Assembly: GCA_963383645.1 (NCBI GenBank)
Contig: OY726565.1
Location: forward strand, 26,250,966-26,314,965
Reading direction: 5' to 3'
From: Muscardinus avellanarius
Taxonomy: Eukaryota; Chordata; Mammalia; Rodentia; Gliridae
Length of the DNA stretch: 64,000 bases
Position 1 is the stretch's first letter; every line of letters begins with the position of its first letter. The translations under genes and the position numbers were made by a program. Of this stretch, positions 58,130 to 64,000 are shown piece by piece. The notes under the pieces were generated by a model that worked only from the letters and a program-made list of their open reading frames with translations, did not search any database and had not been told where the DNA came from.

Positions 58130-58740
58130 TTGGAATATTAATATACCTTCAGATATAGCATTTGGAAATATTTTATCCCATTCTATTAGTAACTGTTAAC
58201 TCTGTTTACATTGTCTTTGGATATACAATATGTTTTTTATTTTTTAGGGAGTTTGTATACTCTTCTGTTGCCTGTGCCATTGAAATCATAACCAAGGAAT
58301 CACTGCCAATTTCAATGTTGTGAGGTTTTATGACCCAGATTTTCTCCTAAAAGTTTATAGTCTTAAGATTTATATTTAGGTCTTTTATCTATTTTGAGTT
58401 AATATTTGTATATGGGATTAGGTAAGGGTCCAATTTTATTCTTTTCCATGTAATTATTATTTTTTTAACAATATTTAGTTAAAAGATTATTATTTCCACC
58501 ACCAAATGTTCGTGGAAACCTTGTCAAAAATAACTTGACAAGATAGGGAAGAATTTAGGTCTAGGCTTTTATTTAACTCCAATGGTTTATATATCTGCCT
58601 TTAGAATAGTACTACACTGTTTCAATTATTGTAGCTTTATATGGTTTGAAATCAGAAAATATACATCTTCTAGCTTTGTTTTTTTTCAAGATCGTTGTGG
58701 ATACCTAGAGTCCATATTCCATATTAGGATAGATTTTTTT
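58130..58740 (-). mobile_element. Antisense L1 ORF2 segment inside the half-LINE
   Basis: The plus strand reads as the complement of ORF2 C-terminal sequence, for example TTATCTATTTTGAGTTAATA and GTAGCTTTATATGGTTTGAA. It lies opposite to the surrounding element. Confidence 0.7.
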
Positions 58741-59120
58741 TCTGAAAAATAAATATATAAATATATGATAGTTTCACCTAAAAAATAGAAAAAATAGATT
58801 CTCTGGTAAGAAAGAAAGCAAAAAGAAATATTGAAATGTTATCTTTAAGTCATCAAAAGCTTGGTATCAGACAAATGAAACTGTTATGTGAGATTATCAT
58901 TTTTAATTTTTGATAAATTGCTATAATACTAGATGTCAACTACTAAGCCAAGCATGGGAGGGAGGGATAGGGAGAGAATGGGGTGGGGATCGGGTGGGGG
59001 CTGACTGGGCAATGTGTGCATGTATGTCTACAAAAGTATGTATCCCACTATGATGTATGAGTACAGTGCACCAATTAAAAAGAAACAAAAAACAAAAAAA
59101 AAAAACAAAAAAATAAAAAT

Positions 59121-59212
59121 AAAAAATAAAATAGGGCTGGGGGTGTAGCTCAAAGGTAAAGTGCCCCTGAGTTCAATCTCCAGCACCGTGTGTGCATGCT
59201 TGCACGTGTGCA

Positions 59213-59248
<36 letters not shown>
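59121..59248 (+). repeat. B1-dID SINE, right arm, plus (AC)n
   Basis: Resumes the SINE interrupted at 56312 (GGGCTGGGGGTGTAGCTC ... TTCAATCTCCAGCACC). An AC run follows at 59213-59248. Confidence 0.93.
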
Positions 59249-59249
<1 letters not shown>

Positions 59250-59790
59250 TGCATATATATATAATTTTAATATAACAAAATAGTAGAACATAATGTTTTA
59301 AGTTCAATTTCTTTTAACATGGTAGTCCAGTGACTTGAATGAGTTTGTTTTTTTTTTTATTATTTTTATAACATTCATTTATGAGCCTGTAGTTAGACAA
59401 TTGAAATGCCAACATGGATTCTTTTTTTTTTTTTCTTGACTGCCAAATGAAGTATGACTTGGCTTGGTCAAGTGGTTGTTGTCTAAGGGAAATATGAGTC
59501 CTGCAGAGTGCAAAGGGAGTCCTCCCCATTACTCCTCTGCCTGTTGGGTTATAGCCCCGCCCACGAGATTAGCCACTTGGATTAGTTAGAAAAGAAGGTG
59601 AGTAAGAAAGTTTGTTTTTAAAGCAGAAGTAATACTACAAAAGGTACAACATTGAGTTCATGTTTTTAACAAAAGTGCGTTGGAATTCTATTCAAACAGA
59701 AAGCAATTAGGCCAACAAACCCATCATTCCCAAATTATAGTCTTACTTCTAAGAGTCATACTTCAACTAACTTCAGAATCAAAAGCCTTC
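59249..59790. other. Single-copy sequence with T-runs
   Basis: Nothing recognised. Confidence 0.4.
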
Positions 59791-59891
59791 GCCGGGCGTG
59801 GTGGCGCACGCTTGTAATCCCTGCGCTTGGGAGGCAGAGACAGGAGGATCGCACAGGTTCAAAGCCAGCCGCGCTATAAGAGACCCTGTTT

Positions 59892-59922
<31 letters not shown>

Positions 59923-59935
59923 TATACATATATAT

Positions 59936-59989
<54 letters not shown>

Positions 59990-60049
59990 GGTATATGGTA
60001 GGTTTGGGAGTTTAGCCTGGAGGTAGAAGGGTTTCCAGGAACCCCAGTA

Positions 60050-60090
<41 letters not shown>
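59791..60090 (+). repeat. B1-dID SINE with internal (TA)n/(CA)n expansion and (CA)n tail
   Basis: The left arm is nearly consensus (GCCGGGCGTGGTGGCGCACG). The central A-run has become TA/CA repeats (59907-59990). The right arm ends GTACCACAC and passes into (CA)n. Confidence 0.93.
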
Positions 60091-60091
<1 letters not shown>

Positions 60092-60378
60092 CAACAGCCT
60101 TCAAATTCCAAATGAAGTTCACATTCTAATGTAAATCTCCAGGGGCCAGGTCTCAGGGCCATCACTGTGCAGGGCCTGGAAGCACTTGATTACTCCAGGT
60201 TCATGAACACTGTCTCCCTGGCATGGTTACTAGTGTTAAAAGCTACCTGAGACCTAAGCCAATCTCCTGGACCAGGGGATCCGTGTCCCTGTTTTCGACA
60301 CACCTCCCCCGCTGGCTACCTACCCCAACGTCCTTACTTGTTAAATGAATATGATCATAATAGCTGCTCTCTGATGTT
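60091..60378. other. Single-copy sequence
   Basis: Nothing recognised. Confidence 0.4.
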
Positions 60379-60655
60379 GAGCTGAGTGTGGTGGTACACG
60401 CTTGTAATCCTAGTACTTGAGAGGCTGAGAAAGGAGGATCACAGGTTCAACTAGTGAGTCCTTCCACAATTTAGTGAGACCCTTTTTCAAATTAAAAAAT
60501 AAAATAGGGCTGGGGGTATACCTCAGAAGTAGAATGCCTCTGGGTTCAATCCCCAGTGCCAAAAAAAAAAAAAAAAAAAAAAAAAAGAGGCTGGGAGTAT
60601 AGCTCAAAGGTAGAATGCCTCTGGGTCCAATACTCAATACCAAATAAATAAAGTA
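60379..60655 (+). repeat. B1-dID SINE followed by an extra ID arm
   Basis: A complete dimer (to 60560) is followed by an A-run and a second ID arm (60587-60655), making a B1-ID-ID arrangement. Confidence 0.88.
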
Positions 60656-61561
60656 AAACTAAGAGATGTTGTATAAGAACCATCACCTACTAGGTTCTGG
60701 TCAATGGATGCACTAAACTTTCTTTAGTACAGTAACAGCGCAAAGTAGAAAGGGTAAAAACTTTTCTAAGTTCACACAGCAAGAGACAGAATTTGAATAC
60801 AAATCTACTTTTTTATTCCAAAGCCAACATTCTTCCCTCTATAACTGTCTTCCACAATTGCGAAAGAGTTAAATGGATAATTGATCTGAAAATGTAAGTT
60901 GTTTCAGCATTAAACTCCTTCTGAATAAATAAGCTGGTAGATGTGAAACCCTTAGAACAATACTAGTAAATGTTCAGCAAGAATCGGCTGCTATTATTAT
61001 TATTATCATCATCATCATTATTATTATTCTTATGTAAGGTACACTTTTGGTCTCTGAACATGCCTGTGAATCAGTGTCAATTAGAATAGGACTGATTGCT
61101 TGCAGATTTAGAAAAGAGTAATCAAGTGGTCATTGTAAATGCAAAAGCACAAATTAGTGGTAAAGAGACTTGGATTGGGGTCTGCAGATCAGGCTCACAG
61201 CTCGGGCCCCTGTCAGTTTGTGGATCTTAACAATAAAAACTAGTAGTGGTGGTAGTGGTGTGGGGAGAGTTGGGGAATGTTGCATGAATAACTGGTACAG
61301 TGTGTGAATAGAATTCTATTTGTAATAAAAACAGCACTATAAACATTGTAGTTGTTATTTAGAGAGGGTGGTCTCCTTTGAGCCTAACTGATACTCATGT
61401 TTCCTTTTTGTTGCTGCTAGTATTGAATTTATGGCAACTGGAGAGAGAGAGGTGTTTACTGGTGCATCTGTAACATGACATCTGTAACTGATGTAATGTG
61501 GCATGAGACTGTGGATTCACAGGGATGGTTCCATCCTTTTCCCTTTCCATTCATTAATTTA
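60656..61561. other. Mostly single-copy; (ATT/ATC)n at 60990-61030; possible old relic at 60760-60855
   Basis: A trinucleotide run is clear. TTCACACAGCAAGAGACAGA resembles MIR/L2-age repeats. Confidence 0.5.
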
Positions 61562-61625
61562 TTTTTGTGGTACTGGGGATTGAGTCCTTGTGCATTCTAC
61601 CTCTGAGCAACACCCCCAGCCCTAT

Positions 61626-61664
<39 letters not shown>

Positions 61665-61948
61665 TTTTGCAGTATTGGGGATTGAACCTAGGGGTATTAT
61701 ACTTCTGAGCTACACCCCCAACCCTATTTTTTATCCTTTATTTTGAAACAAGGTCTCAAAGTTGTAGCGGGCCTCACTAAGTTGCTGAGGCTGGCCACAA
61801 ACCTGGAATCCTCCTGTCTCACCTATTTTTTTCTTTTTCTTTTAAACAGAGTCTTACTAAGTTTCTAAAGCTGGCGGTGAACCTGCGGTCGTCCTGTGTC
61901 AGCCTCTAAAGTACATGGATTGCAGGTGTGTGCCTCCATGCCCAGCCC
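61562..61948 (-). repeat. SINE split by another SINE, with (TTTA)n
   Basis: The outer ID arm (61562-61621) is followed by (TTTA)n (61622-61666), then an inner ID-B1 copy (61667-61820), then the outer B1 arm to 61948. Confidence 0.85.
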
Positions 61949-62329
61949 CCCTCATTTCTTTGAACAATGACAATTGGCAATCACAAGAAAAATAAATATC
62001 CAATGATATACATTTAAAAGTTCATTTAGTGTATTATCTGTTAATGTAAGTGTAGTTCCTCAAACAATGTTTGCATTTAAGTACCAAGTGTGTTAGCTAT
62101 TGTTATTATCCCTACTTTTAGAGAAATAGTCTAGGAGGAGCAAATACCACCAGCCAGCTCTGCCTGCTTCAGAGGAGAAGGCCATACCTGTCACTGTATG
62201 AACACAGGCTTTCTCCTCTACTGGACTTTAGACAGGTTCCTCTGAGTCTTCTTTTTGACTAGACTACATTCTTGTCTTCAAGTTGGCCAAGTCCAGCTAT
62301 AGCAAGGATCCTTATTAATCAGTTTTAGG
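61949..62329. other. Single-copy sequence
   Basis: Nothing recognised. Confidence 0.4.
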
Positions 62330-62722
62330 GAGCTGGGTGTGGTGGTACGTGCCTGTAGTCCTAGTACTTGGGAAACTGAGACAGGATCACAGGTTTGAGG
62401 CCAGCTTTGGCAACTTATCAATACCTCAGAAACTTATCAATAGGTGGCGTGCACTTGTAATTCCAGCACTTGGGAGGCTGAGACAGGAGGATCATACAGG
62501 TTTGAAGCTAGCTTCAGCTACTGAGTGAGGTTCTCAGCAACTTAGTGAGACCCTGTTTCTAAATAAAGTATAAAAAATAGGTCTGGAAGTATTATCCTGG
62601 AGGTAGAAAAGTCCCTGGGTTCCACCCTAGTACCACACACACACAAAAATCAAAAATAGAAAAAGGGCTGGGAGGGGGATGTATGGGAGGTAGAATGCCC
62701 CTGAGCTCAATTCCTAGTACAA
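62330..62722 (+). repeat. B1-dID SINE split by another (62436-62637)
   Basis: The outer left arm is interrupted at AACTTATCAA, which is repeated. The inner dimer ends GTACCACACAC. The outer ID arm follows at 62660-62720. Confidence 0.87.
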
Positions 62723-62766
62723 AGGAAGGAAGGAAGGAAGGAAGGAAGGAAGGAAGGAAGGAAGGA
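62723..62766. repeat. (GGAA)n microsatellite
   Basis: About 11 perfect GGAA units at the SINE tail. GGAA arrays are potential ETS-factor binding sites. Confidence 0.96.
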
Positions 62767-63410
62767 GTGAGTTATTTCAGTGAGAACCCCTGTCCTTGCT
62801 ATTTGATCACCTTTGATACTCATCCAGTTCTGACCCTCCACCCGCAGCATCTGATGGCCCTGGGCTCCCTTCAGCAGGAATCCTTCAAAGCTGGTTTTGT
62901 CAGCACCTCCCTGCCCTTGGTGTTTCCTCTTGATCATTTTCAGTCCACTAAGCTCCCACTCTGCTCCTTGGCTGAGAATGCCCGTTTGCTGTGCTGTATT
63001 CATAATGGAGCCCAGTTCTGCTTAAGGGCGTTTGTTTTCCTATTGCATTCATTTGTGAATAAAATATTTCTTACTACTTTAACCTTTGTCCAGCCCTGGT
63101 TCTCTTTGACAATATGCAATCTTCTTACACATCTAACTCAAGTTAAAATAAACTATACCTCTTTTTAGAATTTTGAAAAGTCATGCATAGTGATATGTCA
63201 GTTATATGAGAAGAAAGGGAACAGCAGAGAGGAGGGAAGGGAGGAAGAGAGAGAGAGAATATGATGGTGGACACAGAGAGAAAATTAAAGAGATAAGGAG
63301 TTTGTGGGTAAGTTTATGCATCAGCTTAACTCAGTTAAGGAATGCCCAAATAGCTGGTAAAAAATTATTTCTGTAGCAATGAATTAGGCATTAGAGATAA
63401 ATAAAAATTA
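62767..63410. other. Unassigned sequence with AATAAA; purine-rich run at 63210-63262
   Basis: An AATAAA at 63058-63063, followed by TTTGTCCAGCCCTGGTTCTC, gives 62770-63120 a faint LTR look, but I cannot name a family. Confidence 0.3.
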
Positions 63411-63614
63411 GCCTAGTGTGAGGGTTCAGTGGCACATGCCTGTAATCCTTAGAAGGCTGAAACAGGAGAATCGCAGGTTCTAGGCCAGCCTCAGCAACTT
63501 AGTAAGACCCTCAGCAACTTGGTGAGACCTGTTTCAAAGCTAAAATGAAAGGGGGGTGGGGGTGTAGCTCAAAGGTAGCATACCCCTGGATTCAATCACA
63601 GTACCAAAAAGAAT
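63411..63614 (+). repeat. B1-dID SINE
   Basis: Dimer with a diverged start. Confidence 0.86.
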
Positions 63615-63624
63615 TAAAATGGCA

Positions 63625-63716
63625 GAAATGAAAAACATTTCTCTAAAATAACACTGAATATAAATGTTCTCAACTTTCCAATTAAAAGACATAGACTAGC
63701 ATAATGGAGGATATGT

Positions 63717-63776
<60 letters not shown>

Positions 63777-64000
63777 CATACATATATATAAATATATATA
63801 CATATACAATAACATTTATTCAGCCATAAAGAAGAATGAAATTATGCTATTTGCCAGAAAATGGTTGAACTAGAGAGCATTAAGTATAATAAGGCAGATT
63901 CAGAAAATCAAAGGTCACCCAACAAACTCAACCAAAAGGCTTATAGAACTGATCAACAAATTCAGCAAAGTATCTGGATACAAAATCAATCTTAAAAAAT
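63625..64000 (+). mobile_element. L1 ORF2 fragments, cut by window end and by (TA)n
   Basis: CATTTATTCAGCCATAAAGA and AAATTCAGCAAAGTATCTGG come from two separated parts of ORF2, so the copy is rearranged. A (TA)n-rich tract lies at 63719-63808. Confidence 0.75.

Larger units (their letters stand above)
56313..59120 (+). mobile_element. Half-LINE: full-length L1-related element with ORF1 but no ORF2
   Basis: It is inserted in a SINE with a 16-bp duplication AAAAAATAAAATAGGG (56297-56312, 59121-59136). The 5'UTR begins ACTTCCGGGAAGATGGCGACC, contains a YY1-like AAGATGGCGAC and an 8-bp-stem hairpin (56340-56359), and runs about 800 bp. ORF1 follows at 57113-57997. No ORF2 follows; instead about 610 bp (58130-58740) reads as antisense L1 ORF2. 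The 3' end has a G-quadruplex-type run (58956-58972), the L1 3'UTR signature ending GTGCACCAATTAAAA, and an A-rich tail. The nick site reads TTTC/AAAA. This is the HAL1 plan: L1 proteins supplied in trans would be needed for copying. Confidence 0.82.

Noticed and set aside
62683..63168. 161-codon plus-strand frame
   Set aside because: It begins in a SINE, runs through the GGAA repeat and continues into unassigned sequence, with no coding signature.
690..63614. tRNA genes suggested by A-box/B-box-like sequence
   Set aside because: These are ID arms of SINEs. They lack a folded acceptor stem and occur in the SINE context.

Overview
This is nuclear DNA of a placental mammal, most likely a sciurid rodent (squirrel, ground squirrel or marmot). 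The main evidence is about 70 copies of a dimeric SINE: a B1/7SL-like left arm joined to a tRNA-like ID right arm. This B1-dID/STRID type is typical of squirrels and their relatives. No Alu, B2 or B4 elements were seen. L1 remnants, two endogenous-retrovirus LTRs, a MaLR-like LTR and many microsatellites fill most of the rest. There are no operons, CRISPR arrays or other prokaryotic features.

Only one host gene is recognisable: B3GAT2, a Golgi beta-1,3-glucuronyltransferase of the HNK-1 pathway, on the minus strand. Coding exon 1 (47797-48372) lies in a CpG island (about 47540-49080), and exon 2 is at 1461-1605. The splice sites and reading phases fit each other, so intron 1 is 46,191 bp and occupies most of the window. 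The last coding exons must lie beyond the left edge. From about 49.1 kb to the right end is the region upstream of the gene, and I see no second gene there.

Region by region: 1-3.4 kb holds exon 2 and SINEs. 3.40-5.74 kb is a composite retroelement with 17-bp target-site duplications, a GC-rich 5' part and 22 units of an exact 50-bp repeat. 6.8-13.3 kb holds old L1 and SINEs. 14.4-21.3 kb holds L1 sequence broken by an ERVK-like LTR and by a solo LTR with perfect duplications. 21-26 kb is mostly single-copy. 26.5-33 kb is L1 ORF2/3'UTR remnants. 34-47 kb is SINEs plus the longest single-copy stretches. 47.5-49.1 kb is the B3GAT2 promoter and exon 1. 50-56 kb is nested SINEs, a candidate conserved element and a MaLR-like LTR. 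56.3-59.1 kb is an ORF1-only (half-LINE) L1 relative that splits a SINE. 59-64 kb is SINEs, microsatellites and L1.

The most unusual items are two non-autonomous L1-related elements that are complete from duplication to duplication. The VNTR composite at 3403-5739 resembles primate SVA/LAVA in architecture. The half-LINE at 56297-59136 carries ORF1 but no ORF2. All repeat boundaries and family names were read by eye without a repeat library, so edges are good to about 5-20 bp unless a duplication is stated.
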